Shown: one piece after another, positions 9,276 through 17,628 of the stretch
Numbering within the stretch: position 1 is the first letter of the stretch
How the letters are laid out: each line of letters begins with the position of its first letter
Assembly: GCA_949155365.1 (NCBI GenBank)
Contig: CASCUT010000011.1
Location: 1-48,308 of the forward strand
Length of the DNA: 48,308 nucleotides
Reading direction: 5' to 3'
Source of the DNA: an uncultured Clostridia bacterium
GTDB taxonomy: Bacteria; Bacillota; Clostridia; TANB77; CAG-508
Translations under genes and position numbers: made by a program
The notes under the pieces: generated by a model
What the model was told of the DNA's origin: nothing
Databases searched by the model: none
Seen by the model: the letters and a program-made list of their open reading frames with translations, nothing else

Positions 9276-10268
9276 TCATTCTTTTTCAAACATTGATTTT
9301 TCTGGTAACAATTGTTCAAACATTTGAATTAACTCTTTTTTTACCTTTTCAAAATGAATTTCTTCATTCGAGTCATTAATACATACCATTTTATATTTGT
9401 GATTTATGATATCTTTCATAAATTGTATATTTTCATTTTCTAAATTTCGGTATCCATATTGTTTCATACTAGTAGGAATAAAGTTTCCAGTAACCAAATT
9501 CCAATAACGAAATACCCAGTGACTACAGTCTTCTTTTGTTCTAAATTTATGTGTTGTTGTTTCAAATAGTGTTTTCTGTTCTAAGTCCCACAAAGTATCC
9601 ATTGTACTTTTTAAATGCGAAATCGGAATATGTGGATTTAACATTCCTGTATAATATTTCCAAGGAGTTAATAATAAATTTCTAATATTACTAGTTCCAT
9701 ATTTTAGGTGAAATAAATTCGATTTTTTTACTTCATTTTTAGGAATGTGTTTTGCAATGATTTCTAGATTGTTTAAAATAGTATGCTCTATGATATTGTT
9801 TGAGTCTTTTACTGATACAGCATTAAAAATAAGAGCATCTTTTGGTTTTCCTTTTTCAAAAAAATCCTCTTTTTCGACTGGACTTACTAAAAACATATCA
9901 TCGTTAAAGTATACAAATTTTTCTTCCAATTCTGGTATTTTATGTAGATATAGTTCGATGGCATTGGAGTTATAGGTAGGAAGCACTTCTTTTGGCATAA
10001 AATCTGTATGCTTCACAAATTTCAATTTTGGATGTTCTAAATTTAGCCATTCTGGTACATGTCCACAAGTTACAAAAAAAATCTGATTCACCCAAGGTGC
10101 ATATTGTTCTATTGCTCGAAACCAATATTTTGTAATTTCCCAGTCTCGATAGCGAATTATTGCATTTGACTCATCGTCTTTTATTTTGTTGTATTTACTT
10201 TTTTCTTGTTGCCACTCTTTATCATTCCCATCTACCCAAGTTACAACAAAATCTATTTTCTCTTCCAT
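9276..10268 (-). CDS. Stealth family phosphotransferase (line A copy)
   Basis: A 330-residue protein with the four Stealth blocks: IDFVVTWVDGND at residues 5-16, then RYRDWEITKYWFRAIEQYAPW with FFVTCGHVPEWL, then NSNAIELYLHKIPEL with FVYFNDDMFL, and finally HKFRTKEDCSHWVFRYW. Characterised Stealth proteins transfer hexose-1-phosphate to make phosphodiester links in capsules. Line A may therefore include a sugar-phosphate linkage. The start codon directly abuts the previous stop (TAAATG), and the gene overlaps the long upstream extension of the GT11 frame but not its chosen start. A second Stealth gene lies at 27162-28169. Confidence -1.
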   Translation of the reverse strand: MEEKIDFVVTWVDGNDKEWQQEKSKYNKIKDDESNAIIRYRDWEITKYWFRAIEQYAPWVNQIFFVTCGHVPEWLNLEHPKLKFVKHTDFMPKEVLPTYNSNAIELYLHKIPELEEKFVYFNDDMFLVSPVEKEDFFEKGKPKDALIFNAVSVKDSNNIIEHTILNNLEIIAKHIPKNEVKKSNLFHLKYGTSNIRNLLLTPWKYYTGMLNPHIPISHLKSTMDTLWDLEQKTLFETTTHKFRTKEDCSHWVFRYWNLVTGNFIPTSMKQYGYRNLENENIQFMKDIINHKYKMVCINDSNEEIHFEKVKKELIQMFEQLLPEKSMFEKE

Positions 10269-11264
10269 TTATTTTCTTAATTTTCCTCTCATATATTTGT
10301 ATATTGGCATTAATAAAAGATGCATCCTTATTCCAAACAATAATAGTATTTGTATTTCTATCTTCACCAATCGACTTCCATATGGATTTTTTATCCATTG
10401 CTTCAATGTTTTCTTATCCACCAACTCTGTCATATATTGTATTGCTTGCTTTTTATTTTCTTTGTTTGCTAATGTAGAAATTGAGTGAATTCCTCTTACT
10501 AGCATTTCTCCTTGAAAATATTCATATTCTGTTGAATATGCTAGTCTCATTGTTTCATACTCTTTCTCTAATGTTTTTTGTATTACTTTTTTAAATTGTA
10601 AAAACTTAGGTGATATTGTGTGCATAACCGACTTTTCTTGTTGCACATAATAATAAAAATAAGAGTCAACTACCCCTATTTTTTTACTTTCTTTCATAAC
10701 ATCTAATACAAATAAAATGTCCTCACCTACCGCTAGTTCTTCCTCTACTTTTATGTTATTTTTTAATAAGTCTGCTTTGTATATCTTGTCCCAACAAGCT
10801 CGTGAAATTTGATCTGTTAGATATAGTTTCATGATTTCTGGTTGTTTTACTATTTTATTTTTTAATTGATATTTTGATTTTACTATTTTTCCTGTTTTTT
10901 CAAATAGTTCATAGTTATTGCAATAACAAACATCCAAATCTTCTTCTTGTGCTTTTTGTAACAAAATAGAATACATTTCTTTTTCTATATAGTCATCTGC
11001 ATCAATAAAGGTAATGTATTTCCCTTTTGCTTTTTCAATTCCTAAATTTCTACAATAACTAACACCTTTATTTTCTGATAAAGAAATAATCGTAATACTA
11101 TCGTTTTCTAGTTTTTTTATCTTTGTTTCTGTATGGTCTGTAGAAGCATCATTAATTATGATAATTTCATAATCAACTCCTGTTGTCTGCAAAATACTCT
11201 TAATACAACGTTCTATGTAATTTTCACCATTATACACTGGCAGAATAATTGATAAATCTTTCAT
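10269..11264 (-). CDS. Family 2 glycosyltransferase (GT-A)
   Basis: A 331-residue protein with a textbook GT2 N-terminal half: LSIILPVYNGENYIERCIKS, IIINDASTDHT, the GVSYCRNLGIEKAKG element and the metal-binding TFIDADDYIE. The C-terminal third has a hydrophobic stretch (IEIQILLLFGIRMHLLLMPI) that may bind the membrane. It would add a sugar to the lipid-linked repeat unit of line A. GGAAAAG precedes ATG at 11264, and the stop abuts the Stealth start. The sugar is unknown. Confidence -1.
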   Translation of the reverse strand: MKDLSIILPVYNGENYIERCIKSILQTTGVDYEIIIINDASTDHTETKIKKLENDSITIISLSENKGVSYCRNLGIEKAKGKYITFIDADDYIEKEMYSILLQKAQEEDLDVCYCNNYELFEKTGKIVKSKYQLKNKIVKQPEIMKLYLTDQISRACWDKIYKADLLKNNIKVEEELAVGEDILFVLDVMKESKKIGVVDSYFYYYVQQEKSVMHTISPKFLQFKKVIQKTLEKEYETMRLAYSTEYEYFQGEMLVRGIHSISTLANKENKKQAIQYMTELVDKKTLKQWIKNPYGSRLVKIEIQILLLFGIRMHLLLMPIYKYMRGKLRK

Positions 11265-11296
11265 TTTCTTTTCCTTTATTGGTTATTGCTTTTTGT

Positions 11297-12085
11297 TTAA
11301 AAACTTTTATCATATTTTTTCTTTGTAAATTTTGCCATAATAAATGCTATTCCTTTTTTTAGCCAATTTACTTGTTGCATATCCATTACTTTTACCTCTT
11401 TATATTTAAGTTGATTTTTGTTTATCCAAACATCTAGTAAAAGTTCGGATACTCTTCCAAAAAATCTTGCATGAAAAGCATCGTATTTTGATAGATCCGT
11501 TCTTTTTTCCAGTTCAAATAGAATATCAAATAACCATTTACTATATTCCTCTAAATATTCTTTTTTCATAATAAACATATTAAACATATGGGCAGACGTT
11601 ATTTTTTTCAATTTGTTAAATTCTTCTAAATATTCTGGATATTTTTCTTCTATTATGTTTCTTGTCTCATCTAGTGGTTCTATATAAAGTGTATGTTTAT
11701 AATGCGAATATAAACTTTCAATATAATAATGTCTTTTTTTTGGTAAAATAATGTCTACTTTTTCTAATTGCTTTCTAATTTCTTCTTCTTTTAAAACTTG
11801 CTTAAATTTTTCTGTTTCTTTTTTTGATAGGTTTCTTTGATTGGTAAAATATCTTCGATAATGTACTAGCCCTATATAGTCTGCATCTAAATTTTTCCAT
11901 GCCCAATATAATCCTGTTAGTTCACAAAAATATGGATTCTTTTCTGATATATTCTCCCCTTGATTATCTCCTTGATAACCTATCGTTTCTTTTCCCTCTT
12001 TTCCTACTTGTAGTGGCAAATAGATGGTTTCTTCTGGCATTTGATATTTTTTATGGGTTGCTACTATTATTTTTATCTTTTCCAT
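11297..12085 (-). CDS. DUF4422 capsular glycosyltransferase-like protein
   Basis: A 262-residue protein starting MEKIKIIVATHKKYQMP. It carries the DUF4422 hallmarks: NPYFCELTGLYWAWKNL, DYIGLVHYRRYF, and a late HMFNMFIMKKEYLEEY. Family members sit in capsule clusters and are regarded as glycosyltransferases. ATG at 12085 begins one base after the stop of the priming transferase, with AAGGAATCT as ribosome site. It is therefore the second gene of line A and may add the second sugar. That role is inference from position. Confidence -1.
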   Translation of the reverse strand: MEKIKIIVATHKKYQMPEETIYLPLQVGKEGKETIGYQGDNQGENISEKNPYFCELTGLYWAWKNLDADYIGLVHYRRYFTNQRNLSKKETEKFKQVLKEEEIRKQLEKVDIILPKKRHYYIESLYSHYKHTLYIEPLDETRNIIEEKYPEYLEEFNKLKKITSAHMFNMFIMKKEYLEEYSKWLFDILFELEKRTDLSKYDAFHARFFGRVSELLLDVWINKNQLKYKEVKVMDMQQVNWLKKGIAFIMAKFTKKKYDKSF

Positions 12086-12086
12086 A

Positions 12087-12806
12087 TTAGATTCCTTCTT
12101 TTTTAAATATCTTAAAAACGGTTTTTAATACTATTTTAAAATCATTCCACAAACTCCTATTTTGAATGTATTCTACATCCATTTGTGTTCTTTCTTTAAA
12201 ATCAATATCATTTCTTCCGTTTACTTGCCAATACCCTGTAATTCCTGGTTTTACTGTTATAATTGTTTCATAACTTTCTTCCATGTCTTGTTGTTCTTTT
12301 GGTAAATATGGTCTAGGACCTACTAAACTCATTTCTCCTTTTAGCACATTGATAAACTGTGGAAATTCATCAATACTAAATCTTCGAATTACATTTCCTA
12401 CTTTTGTAACTCTAGGGTCTTTTCTTAGTTTTTTGTATTTTTGAAATTCTTTTTTTGCTTCTTCATTTTGTTCTAAATAGGTTTCTAATTTTTTATCTGC
12501 ATTTACTACCATGGAACGATATTTATATAAACGAAATTGTTTTCCATTTTTTCCAATGCGAAGTTGCTCATAAAAAATAGGCCCATCGTTTTCTTTGGTT
12601 ATAAATTTAGCTATCATAATGATAAGTGTAAGAGGAAATAATAAAACAATTCCTGCTATACCACCTAGAATATCCATACTTCTTTTCACAAGATGATAAC
12701 CAATATTTTTCTGTATTTTTTCTTGTTTTTTTAATTTTTTTGAAATTTTTAGTAGTTCTATATTATTTGATAAAATTACATCATTATTTACAATATTGGA
12801 ATTCAT
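12087..12806 (-). CDS. Priming undecaprenyl-phosphate sugar-1-phosphate transferase (line A)
   Basis: A 239-residue bacterial sugar transferase of the monotopic type. One re-entrant hydrophobic segment (MDILGGIAGIVLLFPLTLI) precedes the catalytic domain with FRLYKYRSM, RRFSIDEFPQFINVLKGEMS, LVGPRPYLP and KPGITGYWQVNGRN. These enzymes start glycan repeat-unit synthesis by moving a sugar phosphate onto undecaprenyl phosphate. It is the first gene after the strong promoter at 12833-12861, and GGAGGG lies six bases before the ATG. The protein is closer in length to EpsE/CpsE-type catalytic units than to the long versions with extra membrane helices. A second priming enzyme (31689-32318) serves line B. 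Confidence -1.
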   Translation of the reverse strand: MNSNIVNNDVILSNNIELLKISKKLKKQEKIQKNIGYHLVKRSMDILGGIAGIVLLFPLTLIIMIAKFITKENDGPIFYEQLRIGKNGKQFRLYKYRSMVVNADKKLETYLEQNEEAKKEFQKYKKLRKDPRVTKVGNVIRRFSIDEFPQFINVLKGEMSLVGPRPYLPKEQQDMEESYETIITVKPGITGYWQVNGRNDIDFKERTQMDVEYIQNRSLWNDFKIVLKTVFKIFKKEGI

Positions 12807-12832
12807 TTTTACCCTCCATTTTTCTAATTTTT

Positions 12833-12861
12833 ATTATATAGTTATGTTGTTTTGTTGTCAA
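12833..12861 (-). promoter_or_regulatory. Consensus sigma-A promoter of polysaccharide line A
   Basis: On the minus strand TTGACA (12856-12861) is separated by exactly 17 bases from TATAAT (12833-12838). Both boxes match the consensus perfectly. It lies just ahead of the priming transferase gene and is the only clear promoter seen for the 12 kb unit that follows. Confidence -1.
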
Positions 12862-12957
12862 TTCTTTTTGTCATATTTTAGAGAATAATGTCAATATATT
12901 TATATACCACTTTCCATAATTTTATCGTATTATTTAATTATAATTTTTACTGCAAAA

Positions 12958-13004
12958 AAAGTTTAAATTGCATTCTGTGTTGTTTCAAATACAATTTAAA
13001 CTTT
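12958..13004 (-). terminator. Terminator of LCP gene 1
   Basis: Thirteen-base arms (12958-12970 and 12992-13004) pair perfectly around a 21-base loop. On the minus strand the hairpin ends in a run of seven T. It follows the stop codon at 13013 by a few bases and isolates the LCP gene from line A. Confidence -1.
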
Positions 13005-13012
13005 CTTCATTT

Positions 13013-14089
13013 TTATTGATAACCTGTTTTTTTAATAATTTGATTACTTATTGTTTTTACCTTTTGCGTTGGTGTATAATCCTCTTCTCCAAATAATTCT
13101 TTATGCATTTTTGATACATTTTTCTCTAAGTTTACTGGTACTCCATACCATCTGTCTAACGTAATTCCTTTTACTTCATATGGCCATCCAATACTATCTG
13201 TAATTTTATAATTTAATGCATCTGGCACCATTCCAATAATACTTCCCGATGAAATATTGGTATATACTTTTGGTAAAACGGTATCTAAGAAGTTATTAAT
13301 TTCACCAATGCTCTTTGTTTTTAATTTATCTACCATTGCCATAATAACTGTTCTCATACGTTCTGTTCTTTTATAGTCTCCCCCCGCAGTATAACGGATT
13401 CTTGAATACGCTACTGCTTGTATTCCGTCTAATGTTTGTTTTCCTGCTTTTGTTACATTCTTCGAACGAATTCCCGTGCTTGCAGAAGTTGCTCCTATAT
13501 ATTCATTAATGTATTTTAATTCTTCATTTGTAACATTTATTTCGACTCCGCCTAACGCATTTACCGCCTCTGCTACTACATCAAAGTTTACTGTTACAAA
13601 TTCTTTAATGTTTAAGTCTAAGTTTGTATTTAAAGTACTAATCGCAAGTGGAGCTTCTCCATAAGAATAAGCATGTGTTATTTTATCTAGTCCGTGTCCT
13701 TCTATTTGTACATATGTATCACGATAAACAGATAATAATTTTACTTCTTTTGTTTTGTTATTAATACTTGCAATGATAATACAATCGCTTCGATTTCCTT
13801 TTCCTAAATCGTTTGCTCTACTATCTACACCAAAAATAGCAATATTGCGGTATTGTGATAAATTTTCTGCCACTTCATTATTAATATCTAATTCTTCTTC
13901 ATCAATTGTTACTTGTTGCATTTTTCCTAATTTATCTGTCATATACCAATATCCACCTGCTACTACTCCTGCTATTATCAAAATGAATACTAGCAAAATA
14001 ATTCCTACTATTTTAAGTCCTTTTCTTTTCTTTTTTCCTTGTCTCTTTTGACTTTCTATTCTTCTACCACTAGCATGTTTTCCTGCCAT
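13013..14089 (-). CDS. LytR-CpsA-Psr (LCP) family glycopolymer ligase 1
   Basis: A 358-residue protein. It has a basic N-terminus with one membrane helix (about residues 27-49), then an extracytoplasmic LCP domain. Characteristic elements are NIAIFGVDSRA, NRSDCIIIASIN, LLSVYRDTYV, DKITHAYSYG, VNFDVVAEAVNALGGVEI, and YSRIRYTAGGDYKRTERMRTV. The arginines and aspartates of these motifs bind the pyrophosphate of lipid-linked polymers. LCP enzymes move such polymers from undecaprenyl pyrophosphate onto peptidoglycan, so this gene is the likely attachment step for line A and/or line B. GGAGGAG precedes the ATG. It has its own terminator, so it is a separate unit from the paralogue upstream. Confidence -1.
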   Translation of the reverse strand: MAGKHASGRRIESQKRQGKKKRKGLKIVGIILLVFILIIAGVVAGGYWYMTDKLGKMQQVTIDEEELDINNEVAENLSQYRNIAIFGVDSRANDLGKGNRSDCIIIASINNKTKEVKLLSVYRDTYVQIEGHGLDKITHAYSYGEAPLAISTLNTNLDLNIKEFVTVNFDVVAEAVNALGGVEINVTNEELKYINEYIGATSASTGIRSKNVTKAGKQTLDGIQAVAYSRIRYTAGGDYKRTERMRTVIMAMVDKLKTKSIGEINNFLDTVLPKVYTNISSGSIIGMVPDALNYKITDSIGWPYEVKGITLDRWYGVPVNLEKNVSKMHKELFGEEDYTPTQKVKTISNQIIKKTGYQ

Positions 14090-14175
14090 TTTTCTTTCTC
14101 CTCCATCTCAAATTTATCTATTATTTTCTGTCTTTTTTCTTTTATTTCTATCCTTTTTTTGCTTTTTATAAAATA

Positions 14176-14213
14176 AAGTGTCAAAATATCTTACTTTAGA
14201 TATTTTAACACTT
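14176..14213 (-). terminator. Terminator of LCP gene 2
   Basis: Sixteen-base arms (14176-14191 and 14198-14213) pair with a single mismatch around a 6-base loop. On the minus strand it is followed by TATTTTAT. It lies 34 bases beyond the stop of the upstream LCP gene. Confidence -1.
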
Positions 14214-14246
14214 CGTTTTTTATTTGTCTATGTTATTTGATTAATT

Positions 14247-15257
14247 TTATTGATATCCTGTTTTCTTGATAATTTTATTACTAATTTCCTTTACTTTGGC
14301 AGATGGTTCATAATTTTCTTCGTCAAATAATTCTTGGTGTAGTTTGACAACATTTTCTTCTAATGTTACTGGTGCTCCATACCAAGTTGGTGTCGTGTAG
14401 GCTCTTACTTTATATGGCCATCCGATACTATTTGTAATTTTATATGTTGCTACTTTTGGTGCCAATGATAAAATTTCTGTTTTTTGGATATTAGTTCTTA
14501 TATGTGGTAATACCGTATCAATCAAATTATTTATTTGTTTGATATTTAATGTTTTTACTTTATTAAAAATAGCGGTTAATACCTCTCTCATGCGTTCGGT
14601 TCGTTTATAGTCTGTATCAATTTTTCGAATTCTAGCATAAGCTAATGCTTGATCTCCCATTAAATTGTAGGTTCCTGCTGAAGTGATATTAGGAATGCTT
14701 TTTGCCTCTGCATCGGTTACTGTCATTTGTATTCCACCAATTGCATTTACTACAGTTCGAACTGTTTCGAAATTTACTGTTACATATTCTGTGATATTTA
14801 AGTCTAAATTCGTATTTAATGTACTTAAGGTAAGTTTTGGCCCTCCATAAGCATATGCATGAGTTATTTTGTCTAAACTTCTATCGGTTAACTCTAAATA
14901 AGTATCACGATAAACCGAAAGTAAACGTACTTCATTTGTTTTTTGGTTGATGCTAACAATCATAATACAGTCGCTTCTTGTACCATCGAAAGTATCTGCT
15001 CTTGCATCTAGTCCAAGTAGTGCAATATTTCGATAAGTCTCCAGTTGTTCTTCTACTCCTGCATTTACTTCTATTTCTTCTGCTGGTAAATCATCATAAT
15101 CGATTTTAGATAATTTATTATTTACATATTGTATTCCAAGTATCCCAATTCCTGCTATTAAAACAATTAAAATTAATATAATAATTGCTATTATTTTTAA
15201 TACTTTTCCTTTTTTCTTTGTTGCTTCTTCTATTGTTTTCCTTTGTCTTCTTGCCAT
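14247..15257 (-). CDS. LytR-CpsA-Psr (LCP) family glycopolymer ligase 2
   Basis: A 336-residue paralogue of the next LCP gene, ending in the same IIKKTGYQ. One membrane helix (about residues 20-45) anchors the LCP domain outside the cell. Motifs: NIALLGLDARADTF, GTRSDCIMIVSIN, LLSVYRDTYL, DKITHAYAYGGPK, and YARIRKIDTDYKRTERMREV. It would attach undecaprenyl-linked glycopolymers to peptidoglycan. Tandem LCP copies commonly overlap in function, and here two copies could serve two polymers, which is an inference. A good GGAGGA site precedes ATG at 15257. The leader holds an extended -10 candidate with a palindrome upstream. Confidence -1.
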   Translation of the reverse strand: MARRQRKTIEEATKKKGKVLKIIAIIILILIVLIAGIGILGIQYVNNKLSKIDYDDLPAEEIEVNAGVEEQLETYRNIALLGLDARADTFDGTRSDCIMIVSINQKTNEVRLLSVYRDTYLELTDRSLDKITHAYAYGGPKLTLSTLNTNLDLNITEYVTVNFETVRTVVNAIGGIQMTVTDAEAKSIPNITSAGTYNLMGDQALAYARIRKIDTDYKRTERMREVLTAIFNKVKTLNIKQINNLIDTVLPHIRTNIQKTEILSLAPKVATYKITNSIGWPYKVRAYTTPTWYGAPVTLEENVVKLHQELFDEENYEPSAKVKEISNKIIKKTGYQ

Positions 15258-15361
15258 TTTGTTTCCTCCTTTTTCTATTGCCTATTGGTTTGTTCTATGG
15301 CAAATTTTTATTTTTATTACTACTTGTAAATGGCTTTTCCTCACTTATGAGTACTAGTAAC

Positions 15362-15380
15362 ATTCTAGCATTTAAAATGC
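15362..15380 (-). promoter_or_regulatory. Candidate extended -10 with adjoining palindrome for LCP gene 2
   Basis: On the minus strand TGCTAGAAT forms an extended -10 (box 15362-15367). The perfect 13-base palindrome GCATTTAAAATGC (15368-15380) lies directly upstream, where a repressor could sit. No good -35 box was seen, so confidence is low. Confidence -1.
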
Positions 15381-15441
15381 CCCTCGTTTGTCACAGAATA
15401 AGTTTGTTTGTCTTAATCTGTTTTTATTCTATAATAAAAAA

Positions 15442-15476
15442 GATGTCCTACATTTCATATGAAATATTTTAACACC
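15442..15476 (-). terminator. Terminator of the small membrane protein gene
   Basis: An imperfect hairpin: 6-base outer arms with G-T pairs, an internal loop, and a 14-base perfect inner palindrome. On the minus strand it is followed by six T. It lies just after the stop at 15501. Confidence -1.
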
Positions 15477-15500
15477 TTTTTTCTCTTTTGTCTATGAAAT

Positions 15501-15839
15501 TTATACTTTTTTCCAGAACCAGTCTAAACTGTTATCAATACTTTTCATTTTTCTTTCTTTTGCTTCTATGTCGTCCATCCAAAGATAGGCAATAAAGGAT
15601 AAGAATGAAAAGATAAAATCAACTGCGATGCAATTAGCAATGGTAGATGTAATGGCTCCACTTGGGTCATCTATCATAACAAATTCAATACAATGTCCTG
15701 TAATGATTGTTAAGAATGCTAGTAGCATAACGCATGTAATATTACTTCTTTTTATTTCTTTTGATAAAAATAGCACTAATACATATAACACTAACGCCAC
15801 TAAAATATTAAATGGTTGTGATAAATTGATAATTGGCAT
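15501..15839 (-). CDS. Small membrane protein of unknown function
   Basis: A 112-residue protein with three or four hydrophobic segments (about residues 8-26, 33-53, 60-78 and 80-88) and a basic, aromatic C-terminal tail (LDWFWKKV). No family is recognised. It has its own candidate promoter (15870-15897), an AGGAGG site, and a terminator, so it is monocistronic. It lies between the LCP genes and the CpsB gene, and a link to surface polysaccharide is possible only by position. Confidence -1.
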   Translation of the reverse strand: MPIINLSQPFNILVALVLYVLVLFLSKEIKRSNITCVMLLAFLTIITGHCIEFVMIDDPSGAITSTIANCIAVDFIFSFLSFIAYLWMDDIEAKERKMKSIDNSLDWFWKKV

Positions 15840-15869
15840 ATTTTTCCTCCTCTTTTGTTTTCTATTTGA

Positions 15870-15897
15870 ATTCTATCATATCTAAAAAATATTGCAA
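15870..15897 (-). promoter_or_regulatory. Candidate sigma-A promoter of the small membrane protein gene
   Basis: TTGCAA (15892-15897) and TAGAAT (15870-15875) on the minus strand with a 16-base spacer. The -35 box lies in the centre of a roughly 25-base imperfect palindrome (15881-15905) that also covers the stop codon of the CpsB gene. It could be an operator or a weak terminator. Confidence -1.
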
Positions 15898-15902
15898 TAT
15901 CT

Positions 15903-16673
15903 TTAGTGAAATATTTTAGAAAAGAATGTTGTTTTAACTGGTATTGGGTTTTCTATTTCTATTGTTTGACCTGTTATGATTTGTTCTGGGTAATTGGTAG
16001 TTAAGTCTTCTGCTTTTTGTTTTCCTACTATTTTTGTTATTTCTTGTAGTGCTTCTTGCATCCTTTTATAAATGGTATTTGGTCTATGTACATCTGAGCC
16101 TAACAAATGTACCATATTATGTTCTAACATTTTCTTAATTGTTTTTTGACTTTCTTTTCCATATTGTCCGATAATACTTCCATAGTTTGATTGGATTAAG
16201 ACTCCTTCTTCTATTAAAGGTAGTAATTGGTTTGGATCTTTTTGTACAAATGGATATCTTTCTGGATGTGCTAAAATAGGAATTCTTCCTTTTTCTAAAA
16301 TTTGATACACTACTTCTGTTAGGTTCATAGTCTCTGCATTTAATGGTAGTTCAAATAATACATATTGTTTGTTATTTAAGGTACTTGCTTTCTCTTTTTC
16401 TAGTAATTCATTTATTTGATCTGTAATATAAATTTCATTGCCTTGTAATATTTCAATAGAACAATTTACTTTTTTCAATTCTTCTTTTATTGTTCCGATT
16501 CGGTTTTCTATTTCTTTTTTGTCTTTTTCATAGTATCCTTCTATATAGTGTGGCGTTACTATTATTTTTTCAAAGCCTTCTTTTTTTGCCTCTTCTAATA
16601 TTTTTATCGATTGTTCTAAACTTTTGGCACCGTCATCGACTTCAAATATAATATGGGAATGTATATCTATCAT
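15903..16673 (-). CDS. cpsB: CpsB/YwqE-type protein-tyrosine phosphatase (PHP domain)
   Basis: A 256-residue metal-dependent phosphatase. The open frame starts further upstream, but ATG at 16673 has AAGGAAGAG at good distance and gives MIDIHSHIIFEVDDGAKS, the standard family start with the first metal-binding histidines. Later metal ligands appear in VTPHYIEGYY, QGNEIYIT, PILAHPERYPFV and LLGSDVHRP. CpsB removes phosphate from the tyrosine tail of the CpsD kinase and so tunes capsule chain length and amount. It is the last gene of the CpsC-CpsD-CpsB operon, 55 bases after the kinase gene. Confidence -1.
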   Translation of the reverse strand: MIDIHSHIIFEVDDGAKSLEQSIKILEEAKKEGFEKIIVTPHYIEGYYEKDKKEIENRIGTIKEELKKVNCSIEILQGNEIYITDQINELLEKEKASTLNNKQYVLFELPLNAETMNLTEVVYQILEKGRIPILAHPERYPFVQKDPNQLLPLIEEGVLIQSNYGSIIGQYGKESQKTIKKMLEHNMVHLLGSDVHRPNTIYKRMQEALQEITKIVGKQKAEDLTTNYPEQIITGQTIEIENPIPVKTTFFSKIFH

Positions 16674-16728
16674 GCTTTTCTCTTCCTTTTCTATTTTTCT
16701 TAGCAATGTCATCTGTTTTTTATTTTAC

Positions 16729-17628
16729 TTATTGTTTTTCCTTTTCTAAGGTATCATCATCTTCTTTTTCAAAGTCAAAAATAGTAGATGTTCTTGGTTT
16801 GTTTTCTATTTCCCTATTTTGTTTTAGAATTTCGCCAGTTTTTGCTTTTATTTCTTCTTTTTTTCGTTCTATTTTTAGTTCTTCTTCTTTGGCAATTTGG
16901 TGTCTAGTAGTAGTTCTTCTTCTGTCTTTCATCGTCATACTACCATAATAGTAAGAATCATAGTACTCTTTTTGACTAATTGGCACTTTGTTAATAACAA
17001 CACCTGCAATTTTCCCTCCTACATTTTCAATATCTTTTTTTATTTTTTCTAATGCATCCATTTTGGTCTGTTTGTAGGAAGTTACAATCATTGTAGTGTC
17101 TACATAGCGTGATATAATGATGGCATCGGTTACTAAATTACTTGGAGTTCCATCAAATATAATTAAATCAAATACCTTTTGTAAGGATATAATGGCTTCC
17201 ATCATTTGGTCAGATACTAAAAGCTCAGATGGGTTTGGTGGAATGTTTCCTGCTGGTATTAAGTAAAGATTTTTTACTTCTGTTTCTTTTACATAAGACA
17301 TAATATTAGGATCACTATCTTCTCCTTTTGAGTTAATTCCAGATAAATAGTTAGAAAGTCCTGGGGTAGGTGATACTCCGAAAATAGAAAATTGTCTTCC
17401 TTTTCTCATATCTGAATCAATTAACACTACTTTTTTTCCTGCTTGTGCAAAAGTAACTGCTAGGTTTGCTGTTACCCAACTTTTCCCTTCTGATGGTGAG
17501 GTACTAGTAACTACGATTGATTTTAGTCCTTTTTTTGTGTTCATAAATTGGATGTTTGTTCTTAATGTTCTAAATACTTCTGATACTGGAGATTTTGGCT
17601 CTTTAAAGGTAATAATTTCTTTTTTCAT
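16729..17628 (-). CDS. cpsD: CpsD-type bacterial tyrosine kinase (BY-kinase)
   Basis: A 299-residue cytoplasmic P-loop kinase. Walker A is at residues 43-51 (STSPSEGKSW), with Trp following the GKS. Walker A' is at about 67-78 (VVLIDSDMRKGR) and Walker B at about 155-162 (LIIFDGTP). A tyrosine cluster (EYYDSYYYG, about 221-229) is the expected autophosphorylation site. Unlike most family members, the tyrosines are not at the end: about 70 charged residues (rich in E and K) follow. CpsD partners with membrane protein CpsC, whose gene overlaps it by one base (TAATG), and is reversed by CpsB. Together they control polymer length and export. Confidence -1.
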   Translation of the reverse strand: MKKEIITFKEPKSPVSEVFRTLRTNIQFMNTKKGLKSIVVTSTSPSEGKSWVTANLAVTFAQAGKKVVLIDSDMRKGRQFSIFGVSPTPGLSNYLSGINSKGEDSDPNIMSYVKETEVKNLYLIPAGNIPPNPSELLVSDQMMEAIISLQKVFDLIIFDGTPSNLVTDAIIISRYVDTTMIVTSYKQTKMDALEKIKKDIENVGGKIAGVVINKVPISQKEYYDSYYYGSMTMKDRRRTTTRHQIAKEEELKIERKKEEIKAKTGEILKQNREIENKPRTSTIFDFEKEDDDTLEKEKQ

